Shown here one piece after another: positions 8,397-16,331 of a stretch of 64,000 nt of DNA. The notes under the pieces were generated by a model. That model ran no database searches. It was not told the origin of the DNA and worked only from the letters and a program-made list of their open reading frames with translations. This DNA is from Collinsella aerofaciens (lineage in GTDB: Bacteria > Actinomycetota > Coriobacteriia > Coriobacteriales > Coriobacteriaceae): positions 240,092 to 304,091 of the forward strand of contig NZ_JAQLDU010000001.1 in NCBI RefSeq assembly GCF_028209625.1, read 5' to 3'. The translations under genes and the position numbers were made by a program. Every line of letters begins with the position of its first letter. Positions within the stretch are counted from its first letter, which is position 1.

Positions 8397-9712
8397 CACA
8401 CTTGGGTTTTGCCGATCATGATGTTGAGGATCTCGACGTCGGTGTCCTTCATGCCCACACGGCCCACGTAGCCCATGCTGGCAATCGTCTGCTCGACGGT
8501 ATCCTGGATCAAACCCTCGCCGGCACGGAAGCCACGCCCCTGCATGGCCATGTCATGTCCCAGAATCGCCGCATCGACGGCAGCCGAAATCTTGGCGGCA
8601 CAGCTCGCCTTGGCGCCATCGCACACGATGCCGCCAACGTTACCGAGCGTGTTCGAAACCGTCGAGCCAATCTGCTCGCGCGTGCCACCGCACAGCCAGG
8701 TAATCGCAGCACCGGCACCGCACGCAGCGCAAATAGCACCGCAAAACGCCGAGAGCGCACCAATATAGCTCTTGATATGCACGGCGATAAGATCGGACAG
8801 CATCACGGCGCGCACCAGGCGCTCGTGGTCGCAGCGCAGGTATTCGGCATACTCCATGACGGGCAAGGCGCAGGTAATGCCTTGATTGCCCGAGCCGCAC
8901 ACAATGGCGACCGGCAGCGCGCAACCGTTCATGCGGGCGTCGGACCCGGCGGCCGCACGGGCACGGGCACGGCAGGCGACGTCATCGGCACGAGCACCCA
9001 GCAGCGTACGACCCACCTCGGCGCCCCAAGCGTGCGCAAGGCCCTCGGCACTGATTGCGCCATTCAGCTCAATCTGACGCTCAACGGCAGCGCGGGCGCC
9101 CTCAATGTCACCGTCCTCGATAAAGTCGATGATGGAATCAATGGACATGGGCGTATCGGCGTTATCTGCCGCACGCTCGGCCACCACGCGCTCGGCGCAG
9201 GCGGCGCACTCCCCCGCCGACTTGCCGCACACCGGAATACCGTCGAGCGTATGGCACGTGACATTGGTGTGGTGGTCGGTAATCTCGACGACCGCGGTAT
9301 GGCCCCCGGCCGTGGCGGTCACCTTGATGTAGAGGTTGGGCACACCCTCGACAAGCGACACATCGCAGTAGCCGGCGTCAGCGAGGAGCTCGGTCACGCA
9401 AGCACGGTCTTTATCGTTAACGCTCTCGAGCACCTCGAGCGCGCTCTTGGCGTCACCGCCCACGGCACCCAGCACGGCTGCAGCTTCAATACCGTGCATA
9501 CCGCCCGAGTTGGGCACGGTCACGCTCTTAACGTTCTTGATGATGTTGCCCGAGCAGGCAACGTCCATATGATCGGGTTCGCAACCGAGCGTCTGGCTCG
9601 CCAACGCCGCTGCATAGGCAACGGCAATAGGCTCGGTGCAGCCGAGCGCACAGACAAGCTCGCGGTTCAAAACATCGCAAAACGCGGCATCACGAAGGGA
9701 ATCGGTAGGCAT
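8393..9712 (-). CDS. cyuA: L-cysteine desulfidase family protein (UPF0597, CyuA/YhaM-like)
   Basis: A 439-residue protein of the serine-dehydratase-like UPF0597 family. Members break L-cysteine down to pyruvate, ammonia and sulfide using an oxygen-sensitive Fe-S cluster. Family marks are ALGCTEPIAVAYA near the N terminus, CSGNIIKNVKSVTVPN, VCGSGNQGI and the Cys-rich FCGAICAACGAG. The start at 9712 follows AGGAG at 6 nt. No transporter (cyuP) is adjacent. Its promoter must lie in the 270-nt spacer shared with rpiB. Confidence 0.88.
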   Translation of the reverse strand: MPTDSLRDAAFCDVLNRELVCALGCTEPIAVAYAAALASQTLGCEPDHMDVACSGNIIKNVKSVTVPNSGGMHGIEAAAVLGAVGGDAKSALEVLESVNDKDRACVTELLADAGYCDVSLVEGVPNLYIKVTATAGGHTAVVEITDHHTNVTCHTLDGIPVCGKSAGECAACAERVVAERAADNADTPMSIDSIIDFIEDGDIEGARAAVERQIELNGAISAEGLAHAWGAEVGRTLLGARADDVACRARARAAAGSDARMNGCALPVAIVCGSGNQGITCALPVMEYAEYLRCDHERLVRAVMLSDLIAVHIKSYIGALSAFCGAICAACGAGAAITWLCGGTREQIGSTVSNTLGNVGGIVCDGAKASCAAKISAAVDAAILGHDMAMQGRGFRAGEGLIQDTVEQTIASMGYVGRVGMKDTDVEILNIMIGKTQVC

Positions 9713-9984
9713 AGGTATCTCCTGCTTGCATAACGGGCTGGTCTCTCAAAAATAATTAACTCTTCTATTTGATAACAATGCAACAAAAACCGCAACCATG
9801 GTTCCGGCGGACGGCGCTCAAGCACAAACTGGCGGCATTCATTCATGAAAAGCGGGTCTTGTTGCCTGCTAAAGCGTTTGATCAAAAAACGCCCGAGCGT
9901 TTACACAAAAGTCGCGCTATCATGCAGTCGAACGCGGTAAACACCTTTAGCATTTGCGCCGCACAGACCAGAGAGGAACCATCT

Positions 9985-10452
9985 ATGAAGATCGGTATCG
10001 GTAACGACCACGCCGCCGTCGAGCTCAAGAACATCATTTCCGAGCACCTGAAGGAGCGCGGCTGCGAGGTCGTGAACTTTGGCACCGACACCTCCGAGAG
10101 CTTTGACTACCCCATCGCCGGCTACAAGGTGGGTAAGGCCGTTGTCAACGGCGACGTCGACCTGGGCATCCTGATCTGCGGTACCGGCGTCGGGATCAGC
10201 CTGGCTGCCAACAAGGTCGAGGGCGTACGCGCCGTCGTGTGCTCCGAGCCCTTCAGCGCCAAGCTCTCCCGTATGCACAATAACACCAACGTGCTGGCCT
10301 TTGGCGCCCGCGTCGTTGGCTCCGAGCTCGCTAAGATGATCGTCGACGAGTGGCTCGACGCCGAGTTCGAGGGCGGCCGCCACGAGCGTCGCGTCAACCT
10401 CCTCAACGAGATCGACCAGACCCGCGGTCTCAAGGTCGTCGACGAGGCCTAA
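9985..10452 (+). CDS. rpiB: Ribose-5-phosphate isomerase B
   Basis: A 155-residue enzyme interconverting ribose-5-phosphate and ribulose-5-phosphate in the pentose phosphate pathway. GNDHAAVELK at the N terminus, the catalytic Cys in ICGTGVGISLAANK and the RMHNNTNVL loop identify RpiB (LacAB family). Start ATG 9985 follows GAGAGGAA; a longer frame upstream has no family similarity. A strong terminator follows. Confidence 0.95.
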   Translation: MKIGIGNDHAAVELKNIISEHLKERGCEVVNFGTDTSESFDYPIAGYKVGKAVVNGDVDLGILICGTGVGISLAANKVEGVRAVVCSEPFSAKLSRMHNNTNVLAFGARVVGSELAKMIVDEWLDAEFEGGRHERRVNLLNEIDQTRGLKVVDEA

Positions 10453-10479
10453 AAACTTACAACGCCATACGCTAGCGAC

Positions 10480-10523
10480 AGCCCCCGCCTGGAATGCACG
10501 CACATTCCAGGCGGGGGCTCTTT
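10480..10523 (+). terminator. Intrinsic terminator after rpiB
   Basis: 17-bp stem of six G/C pairs and more (10480-10496 with 10503-10519), short loop, then CTTT. Confidence 0.85.
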
Positions 10524-10556
10524 AGTAGATTTCTAGACATGTCCCAAAAATCTACT
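10524..10556. repeat. AGTAG-type inverted repeat, copy 1
   Basis: AGTAGATTT (10524-10532) and AAATCTACT (10548-10556) flank a loop containing TAGACATGTCCC. A related element, with AGTAG, an AGACAT loop and an ACTAC arm, lies at 31398-31426. Confidence 0.55.
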
Positions 10557-10568
10557 GGAATATAAAAG

Positions 10569-10596
10569 GACGCCGCGGATGGAGTTCCGCGGCGCC
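10569..10596 (-). terminator. Intrinsic terminator after ndk
   Basis: 10-bp GC stem with an 8-nt loop, followed on the minus strand by CTTTTATA. Confidence 0.85.
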
Positions 10597-10635
10597 CAAG
10601 CCACACGCTAACAGCTTTAAGGAGTCAAAGCTGGT

Positions 10636-11040
10636 TTAGCCAAAGAAGCGCTTGATCTCGATCTCGGCGTTCTCCAGGCAGTCGGAGCCGTGGATCACGT
10701 TGGCGTTGACATCGACGGCGAAGTCGCCGCGGATGGTGCCAGGAGCAGCATCAAGCGGGTTGGTGGCGCCCATAAGGGTGCGCATCTTGGAGACAGCGGA
10801 AAGACCGGAAACAACCATCTTGACGACCGGACCGCTCGTCATAAAGTCGCAGAGACCGCCAAAGAAGGGCTTGTCGGCCAGATGGGCGTAGTGCTCCTCG
10901 ACGGTAGCGCGCTCGAGCGTGGTCATCTCCATGCGCTCGATGACAAGGCCGCTACGCTCAATACGAGCAACGATCTCGCCGATCTTGCGATCGCGCACCG
11001 CGTCGGGCTTAATCATGATGAAGGTCTTCTCGATAGCCAT
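10636..11040 (-). CDS. ndk: Nucleoside diphosphate kinase
   Basis: A 134-residue enzyme that moves the gamma-phosphate of ATP onto NDPs through a phosphohistidine. The active-site histidine is in NVIHGSD near residue 113, and the N terminus has the family motif TFIMIKPDAV. Start MAIEKTF at 11040 follows AAAGG at 7 nt; a 14-residue longer frame exceeds the family's normal length. Monocistronic. Confidence 0.96.
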   Translation of the reverse strand: MAIEKTFIMIKPDAVRDRKIGEIVARIERSGLVIERMEMTTLERATVEEHYAHLADKPFFGGLCDFMTSGPVVKMVVSGLSAVSKMRTLMGATNPLDAAPGTIRGDFAVDVNANVIHGSDCLENAEIEIKRFFG

Positions 11041-11424
11041 AAGGTAGCCTTTCAAGTAGGTTCGCGCGTGCCCAAGTCCCATTCCGGCACCCGCCTGGAC
11101 TGCATCGTAACAGAGTTTTAGCTGCAGTTAAACAAAAAGCTGTTTATTGAAACGCTGCAATTTATTAAAGCGCTCCATATGTGTCACTTCTGTTTCGAAG
11201 CCCGATTAGAGTACCATCCGACCGCTCATCAACCACATGGAACAGAGCGGGCGGTCGGTTGCCACCCGCGAACGTACCCCCTTCACAACCTGCCCAAAGG
11301 TCCTACAGAAGTTCTCGACAAGCCCCTCCCCCATAGCAGCAAAATAGGGGCGCCCGCATCAGCAGACGCCCGTAAAGCTAAAACGATTTATCAATAAATG
11401 GACAATACGTCTTCAGCCAAACCT
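11041..11424. other. Spacer between argH and ndk
   Basis: No gene is supported here. Besides the argH terminator it contains CCGACCGC (11218-11225) pairing with GCGGTCGG (11246-11253), a hairpin of unknown role, and then an AT-rich stretch near 11110-11180 where the ndk promoter should lie. Confidence 0.5.
11348..11371 (-). terminator. Probable terminator after argH
   Basis: Short GGGCG/CGCCC stem, followed on the minus strand by CCTATTTTG; 54 nt after the stop codon. Confidence 0.5.
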
Positions 11425-12855
11425 CTACTTTGCCCCGTGACCCATCTCGACAACCTTGGTTAGCGATCCAAACACGCCTTCGTCGGCCACGAGCTGCGCC
11501 TCGGCACGCTGCAGCTGCACGGCAACGGCGGCAGGGGCGGTACCGCCCTCGGTCGTGCGCGCGGCGACAATCGACGGGATATCGAGCGCCTCGGTAATAT
11601 CGCGCTCAAAGAGCGGGCTTGCCTCCTGGAACACCTCAAACGGCAGGTCCTCAAGATTGCAGCCGCGCTTCTCACACATCAGGACCAGGTGCCCCACCAC
11701 GGCATGTGCCTCGCGGAACGGTAGACCGCACTTTGCCAGGTAATCGGCAACATCGGTGGCGGCAAGGTGCCCCACGCCGCACTCGCGCGCCATGGCATCC
11801 TCGTTGACGGTCCAGGTCGAAATCATTCCGGCCATAACGGACAGGCACTGCATGAGCGTATGGGCGGTATCGAGCGCGCCCTCCTTGTCCTCCTGCAAGT
11901 CCTTGTTATAAGCGAGCGGCAGGCCCTTCATGGTTACCAGCAGCTGCACCAGGTTGCCGTACACGCGACCGCTCTTACCGCGGATAAGCTCGGCAAAGTC
12001 GGGATTCTTCTTCTGCGGCATGATAGACGAGCCGGTGGAGTAGGAGTCTGAAAGCGTGATAAAGCCAAATTCGGAGCTCGACCACAGCACGATCTCCTCG
12101 GAAAGACGCGACAGGTGCATCGCCATGACGGATCCGGCGTAATGCAGATCGAGCAGGAAATCACGGTCGGAAACCGCATCGAGCGAGTTGGGAATCACGC
12201 CCGCAAAGCCAAGTTCGGCAGCCGTCATCTGGCGATCGAGCGGATAGCTCGTACCGGCAAGCGCGGCAGCACCCAGCGGGCAGTTGTCGGCGGCATCAAA
12301 GGCGGCCTTCAGGCGCGTAAAGTCGCGCGCGAACATCCAGGAATACGCCAGCAGATGATGCGAGAGCAGCACGGGCTGAGCGTGCTGCATATGCGTGTAG
12401 CCCGGAAGAATCACCTTGTCGTACTTCTTGGCCGCATCCACCAGCACATGGCGCAGCTCAAGATTGGCCACCATGAGCTCCTTGGCCAGCGCCTTGACGC
12501 CCAGGCGCGTATCGGTCGCCACCTGATCGTTGCGCGAACGCCCAGTATGCAAGCGCTTGCCAGCCTCGCCGATACGACGCGTCAGCTCGCTTTCGATGGA
12601 CATATGAATGTCCTCGTCGTTGATATCAAAGGTGAAGTTGCCGGCATCGATATCCTGTTCGATTCCGGTCAGGCCCTCGGCAATCGCCTGCTCGTCCTCG
12701 GCGCTGATAATGCCCTGGGCCGCCAGCATCTTGGCATGTGCCTTAGATCCGGCGATATCCTGCTTATAGAGATGTTTGTCAACCGGCAACGACGCGCCAA
12801 ACTCCTGCGTGACCTCGGCCACGCCTGCCTCAAAACGACCGCCCCAAAGAGCCAT
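11425..12855 (-). CDS. argH: Argininosuccinate lyase
   Basis: A 476-residue fumarase/aspartase-superfamily enzyme for the last step of arginine synthesis, splitting argininosuccinate into arginine and fumarate. The signature GSSIMPQKKNPD is present near residue 280, together with HTGRSRNDQVATD and PGYTHMQHAQP. Start MALWGGRFE at 12855 follows AAAGGGGA; a 25-residue longer frame adds no family sequence. argG lies upstream on the same strand, separated by a small gene and a hairpin. Confidence 0.95.
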   Translation of the reverse strand: MALWGGRFEAGVAEVTQEFGASLPVDKHLYKQDIAGSKAHAKMLAAQGIISAEDEQAIAEGLTGIEQDIDAGNFTFDINDEDIHMSIESELTRRIGEAGKRLHTGRSRNDQVATDTRLGVKALAKELMVANLELRHVLVDAAKKYDKVILPGYTHMQHAQPVLLSHHLLAYSWMFARDFTRLKAAFDAADNCPLGAAALAGTSYPLDRQMTAAELGFAGVIPNSLDAVSDRDFLLDLHYAGSVMAMHLSRLSEEIVLWSSSEFGFITLSDSYSTGSSIMPQKKNPDFAELIRGKSGRVYGNLVQLLVTMKGLPLAYNKDLQEDKEGALDTAHTLMQCLSVMAGMISTWTVNEDAMARECGVGHLAATDVADYLAKCGLPFREAHAVVGHLVLMCEKRGCNLEDLPFEVFQEASPLFERDITEALDIPSIVAARTTEGGTAPAAVAVQLQRAEAQLVADEGVFGSLTKVVEMGHGAK

Positions 12856-12973
12856 GGAACCGTCCCCTTTCATCAAATCCCAAAACAAGCGCCCAAAGCA
12901 ATGCGCCCTGTCGCTAAAGCGATTTCTCAACCGCTAGTTTTGCATATTCCCCACCATGTGCGAGGCCATATAG

Positions 12974-13144
12974 CTAATTTGCAAAGAAGTGACGCGCCAT
13001 GCACTTGGCGCCCAGCGTCTCCCTCCGAATGTTGCCCTGCGAACCATCGATCCAGGCCTTTAGGCTCATAGGAACGTCCTCGACCTTTGCAGCATCGAAC
13101 TCGGGCGCGAGGGCAAGTAAAGCATGCGCGATAGCATTGAACAT
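12974..13144 (-). CDS. Small protein, 56 residues, unknown
   Basis: The ATG at 13144 has GGGGAG 8 nt upstream, which is why I believe in this gene. The product begins MFNAIAHALLALAPEF and is soluble, with an Ala/Leu-rich first helix and no motif I recognise. It sits between argG and argH on the same strand. TTGACG and TATATA-like elements lie just before it but with a spacer near 10-14 nt, so a promoter is unclear. Confidence 0.5.
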   Translation of the reverse strand: MFNAIAHALLALAPEFDAAKVEDVPMSLKAWIDGSQGNIRRETLGAKCMARHFFAN

Positions 13145-13194
13145 AATGGATACTCCCCATATATATAGGCGCAGGGCCGTCAAATTGATAGGAG

Positions 13195-13224
13195 GAGCCC
13201 CGCCGGACAACCCCGGCGGGGCTC
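13195..13224 (-). terminator. Hairpin after argG
   Basis: Perfect 12-bp GC stem (13195-13206 with 13213-13224) and a 6-nt loop. No T run follows on either strand, so it may slow or process the transcript more than end it. Confidence 0.55.
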
Positions 13225-13377
13225 GGACTCAGCCGCAGACGCGGCATCATATATGCGGGCGGAACGTAGGGGCCACCGATGTTAAGAAGTGTCAGCAAGC
13301 ATAACGAAAGGTAGGGACCCCATGCGCCCGTTATGTATCACGCGGATGGGCCGCGCGGATACCAAAGGAAGGAGGCG

Positions 13378-14604
13378 CTAGGCCTGGGCGGCAGCAGAGC
13401 TGGGGCCCTGGACCTTAGCCCACGTCTTGAGCGACAGCGTATCGATCTCGATAAAGCCGGCGCTGGCCTTCTCGTCAAACGTAGTGTCGCGGTCGTAGGT
13501 AGCCAGACCGTAGTCATACAGGCTAAACGGGCTCTTGCGGCCGACGACATGGCAGTTGCCCTTAAAGAACTTCAGACGGACGGTGCCGGTCACGAACTTC
13601 TGGGTGTCGGCCATAAAGGCATCGAGCGCGTTTTTGAGCGGGCTGTACCACTGGCCGTTGTACACGGCGGTGGCCCAATCCTGCTCGAGCTTAATCTTGG
13701 TCTTGAGCAGGTCGCCCTCGACGCAGATGTCCTCGAGCGCCTTGTGGGCGGTGATGAGCGTCAGGGCGCCAGGAACCTCGTAGCACTCACGGCTCTTGAG
13801 GCCCACCAGACGATCCTCGACCAGGTCGAGACGGCCAAAGCCGTTGTCACCCGAAATCTTGTTGAGGGCGATGACGATCTCGGAGAGTTTCATCTTCTTG
13901 CCATCGACGGCGACGGGCTTGCCCGCCTCAAACTCAATCTCGGTGTAGGTCGGGGTGTCCGGCGTGTCCTCGGGGTTCTTGGTCATAACCCAGGCGTCGT
14001 CGAGCGGCTCGTTCCAGGGATCCTCCAGGTGACCGCACTCGATGGCGCGACCCCACAGGTTGTCGTCGATGGAATAGGGGTTGTCGTTGGCGCCCTCGGG
14101 AACCGGCACGTTGTGGGCGTGAGCATAGGCAACCTCATCGGGACGGCACTTCAGATCCCACTCGCGAACCGGGGCGATAACCTTAAGCTCGGGGTCGAGG
14201 GCCTTGACGGCAGCCTCAAAACGAACCTGGTCGTTACCCTTGCCGGTGCAGCCGTGGGCGACGTAGGTCGCGCCAAACTCGTGAGCGACCTCGACAAGCT
14301 TCTTGGCGAGCAGCGGGCGAGACAGCGCGGAGAGCAGCGGGTACTTGTTCTCGTACATGGAGTTTGCGGCGATGGCCTTAGTCAGGAACTCATCGGAGAA
14401 CTCGTCGCGCAGGTCGAGCACCTGGCAATCGAGAACGCCCAGGTCAAGCGCCTTCTGCTTCTTGGCATCCAGGCCGGTCTCCTCCTGGCCCACGTTGCCG
14501 CAGACGCAAACGACATCGAGATTCTTCTCGTCCTGGAGCCACTTGACACATACGGATGTATCAAGACCACCGGAATATGCGAGAACGACTTTTTCCTTGC
14601 TCAT
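13378..14604 (-). CDS. argG: Argininosuccinate synthase
   Basis: A 408-residue ligase joining citrulline and aspartate at the cost of ATP to AMP. The N-terminal P-loop AYSGGLDTSV is diagnostic, and AHGCTGKGNDQVRFE (the second signature) is near residue 115. Start MSKEKVVLAYSGG at 14604 follows AAAGGA at 7 nt. With argH downstream, it suggests citrulline is turned into arginine here, while an arginine deiminase operon at the right end of the window does the reverse. Confidence 0.96.
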   Translation of the reverse strand: MSKEKVVLAYSGGLDTSVCVKWLQDEKNLDVVCVCGNVGQEETGLDAKKQKALDLGVLDCQVLDLRDEFSDEFLTKAIAANSMYENKYPLLSALSRPLLAKKLVEVAHEFGATYVAHGCTGKGNDQVRFEAAVKALDPELKVIAPVREWDLKCRPDEVAYAHAHNVPVPEGANDNPYSIDDNLWGRAIECGHLEDPWNEPLDDAWVMTKNPEDTPDTPTYTEIEFEAGKPVAVDGKKMKLSEIVIALNKISGDNGFGRLDLVEDRLVGLKSRECYEVPGALTLITAHKALEDICVEGDLLKTKIKLEQDWATAVYNGQWYSPLKNALDAFMADTQKFVTGTVRLKFFKGNCHVVGRKSPFSLYDYGLATYDRDTTFDEKASAGFIEIDTLSLKTWAKVQGPSSAAAQA

Positions 14605-15158
14605 GGCTGTTTCCTTTCGCCCTTGGTAGCTAGTTAGAACATCGGTCAGTTGCAAGTCATTTCGAGGTCAAAAAACCGTGCAATATCAGGTTAAATAGCA
14701 AAAAGCAGCACAGCATGCCCTAGAAACATGCGTTTATATCGTGCTAAAACCCAACGACCCCAAAATGACTCTGTTGGGGCATTTCACCCCATACGAACAG
14801 AGACGATTGTTATCGTCGTCGGGAAATTGCGCGCTGGCGTCGGATGGCATTATCTGCAGTGGTGATGATCTTTACGAACTGCATCTGCCTCTCCTTTCAC
14901 CTATCGCCGGGCGCAATTCTAATATCGTAAACGGTACCTTTTCTTCGGTAAGCGGTTGTATTTCCGTCTCCGTTTTCGATGGTCGCTATATTACGCTAAA
15001 GTGCCCGCAGCACAAGCGACAAATTCAAATTTCTGAAAAGTTTTTTCATTACTTTGTGAAGCGTGGTGCAAATACGCTCCGTTCCTGCGACAATACGCTC
15101 AGTTACTGGTTGATGGTTATAACGTCTGAAACAATTTCGAAACGAAAGGCGCGCTTTT
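14605..15158. other. Long spacer before the Cof-type phosphatase
   Basis: 554 nt between divergent genes, clearly richer in A/T than its neighbours, especially 14900-15150. A plus-strand frame of 152 codons starting at 14741 has no ribosome site, atypical codon use, and overlaps the next gene, so I do not call it. A TATAAC near 15117 could be the -10 of the phosphatase gene. No ARG box could be assigned. Confidence 0.45.
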
Positions 15159-15986
15159 ATGCAAACTTACGAATCGGACACCAATATCGGAAGCATTAAG
15201 ATTCTCGCCGTCGACATGGACAAGACGCTGCTCACCGACAAGCGCGTGTTGCCGCAGGGTCTTGATGAGCGCCTGGACAAGCTCGCCGACGCAGGCATTG
15301 TATTCTGCCCCGCCAGCGGACGCCCCGCCCCCAAACTCGAGGAAATGTTCGAAAACATTAAGAACCGCCTTGCTTTTTGTCCCGACAACGGAGCCTGCGT
15401 CATCTATCGCGGCAGCTATATCTATAAGAGCAACATCGATGTGGCGCTGTATCAGCAGGTGCTCGCCCGTGCCTCGGAGGACCCGCGTGCCGTTCCCGTC
15501 TTGTGCTGCTACGACGAGTTCTATGTGCTCGCCCGCGACCATCAGTACCACGACGAGATCAGCGTGTACTACAACACGATCAACTACGTCGATAGCTTTG
15601 AGGGCCTTGATATCGAGTCCAACAAGATTTCGATCTTCTTCCCCGCCTACGATGCCGAGCCAGCGTTTCGCGAGGACTACAGCCCCGAGTTCTCGGACAA
15701 GCTCTACGTCACCAACGCCGGGCGCGAGTGGATCGACTTCATGAACCTGGGCGTCGACAAGGGGTCGGGCGTCGCGCACCTGTGCGACCACCTGGGCATC
15801 GATATCGCCGACGCCGCCGCCGTGGGCGACACCTACAACGATATTCCCATGCTCGAGCGCGTCGGGCATAGCTTTATCGTGGACAATGCCGAGGAGCACA
15901 TGAACGCGCATGCCAAGTGGCGCATTCCGAGCAACAACGACGGGGGCGTACTGACGCTCATCGACGCCATCCTGGCGGCTCGGTAA
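15159..15986 (+). CDS. Cof-type HAD-IIB phosphatase
   Basis: A 275-residue protein. Motif I AVDMDKTLLT is near residue 20, the HAD-IIB cap domain lies in the middle, and motif IV is AAVGDTYNDIPML near 225, with a DKGSGVAHL lysine loop just before. Such enzymes dephosphorylate sugar phosphates, flavin or PLP-type substrates; the substrate here is unknown. ATG 15159 has GAAAGG upstream. Long inverted repeat B follows 11 nt after the stop. Confidence 0.87.
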   Translation: MQTYESDTNIGSIKILAVDMDKTLLTDKRVLPQGLDERLDKLADAGIVFCPASGRPAPKLEEMFENIKNRLAFCPDNGACVIYRGSYIYKSNIDVALYQQVLARASEDPRAVPVLCCYDEFYVLARDHQYHDEISVYYNTINYVDSFEGLDIESNKISIFFPAYDAEPAFREDYSPEFSDKLYVTNAGREWIDFMNLGVDKGSGVAHLCDHLGIDIADAAAVGDTYNDIPMLERVGHSFIVDNAEEHMNAHAKWRIPSNNDGGVLTLIDAILAAR

Positions 15987-15997
15987 CGTGGCTCGTC

Positions 15998-16127
15998 GGA
16001 CCTGGCCGGGCGGCGCGGATTAGTTTTTCGTTCGGTCAGGTCCTGGGCTCGCTCGGAAAGCACATTAAGTGCTTTCCGGCTCGTGCGGAATCTACGAAAA
16101 ACTAATCCGCGCCGCCCGGCCAGGTCC
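15998..16127. repeat. Long inverted repeat B with nested hairpin
   Basis: 33-bp perfect inverted repeat (15998-16030 with 16095-16127). The 64-nt loop contains a second perfect hairpin, GGAAAGCAC (16055-16063) with GTGCTTTCC (16069-16077). It lies between the convergent phosphatase and polA genes. There is no T run directly after either arm, so a simple terminator is unlikely. Confidence 0.9.
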
Positions 16128-16195
16128 TAGGTTTACTTTCCTGCCGCCAAGATGGCGTCTTGAGTGTCTAGATACTTAGCTGAAATGATTTGAGC

Positions 16196-16230
16196 AGAGG
16201 GGAGCCCCTTGTTGGAAGGGGCTCCCCTCT
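16196..16230 (+). terminator. Terminator-like hairpin left of polA
   Basis: Perfect 15-bp stem, 5-nt loop, then GTTTTGG on the plus strand. A further repeat, TGGGACAAA/TTTGTCCCA (about 16247-16276), lies just beyond. Confidence 0.75.
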
Positions 16231-16331
16231 GTTTTGGTTACCGTGGGACAAATTAATCAGTAGTGTTTGTCCCAAATCTTAAGTATGTGGGGGCTTGCGT
16301 CTTGGGCGAGCTTGCCTTACCGAGTGCTTTC

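Noticed and set aside
14741..15199. 152-codon frame before the Cof-type phosphatase
   Set aside because: It has no ribosome site, its codon use is unlike the neighbours, and it runs into a well-supported gene in another frame.
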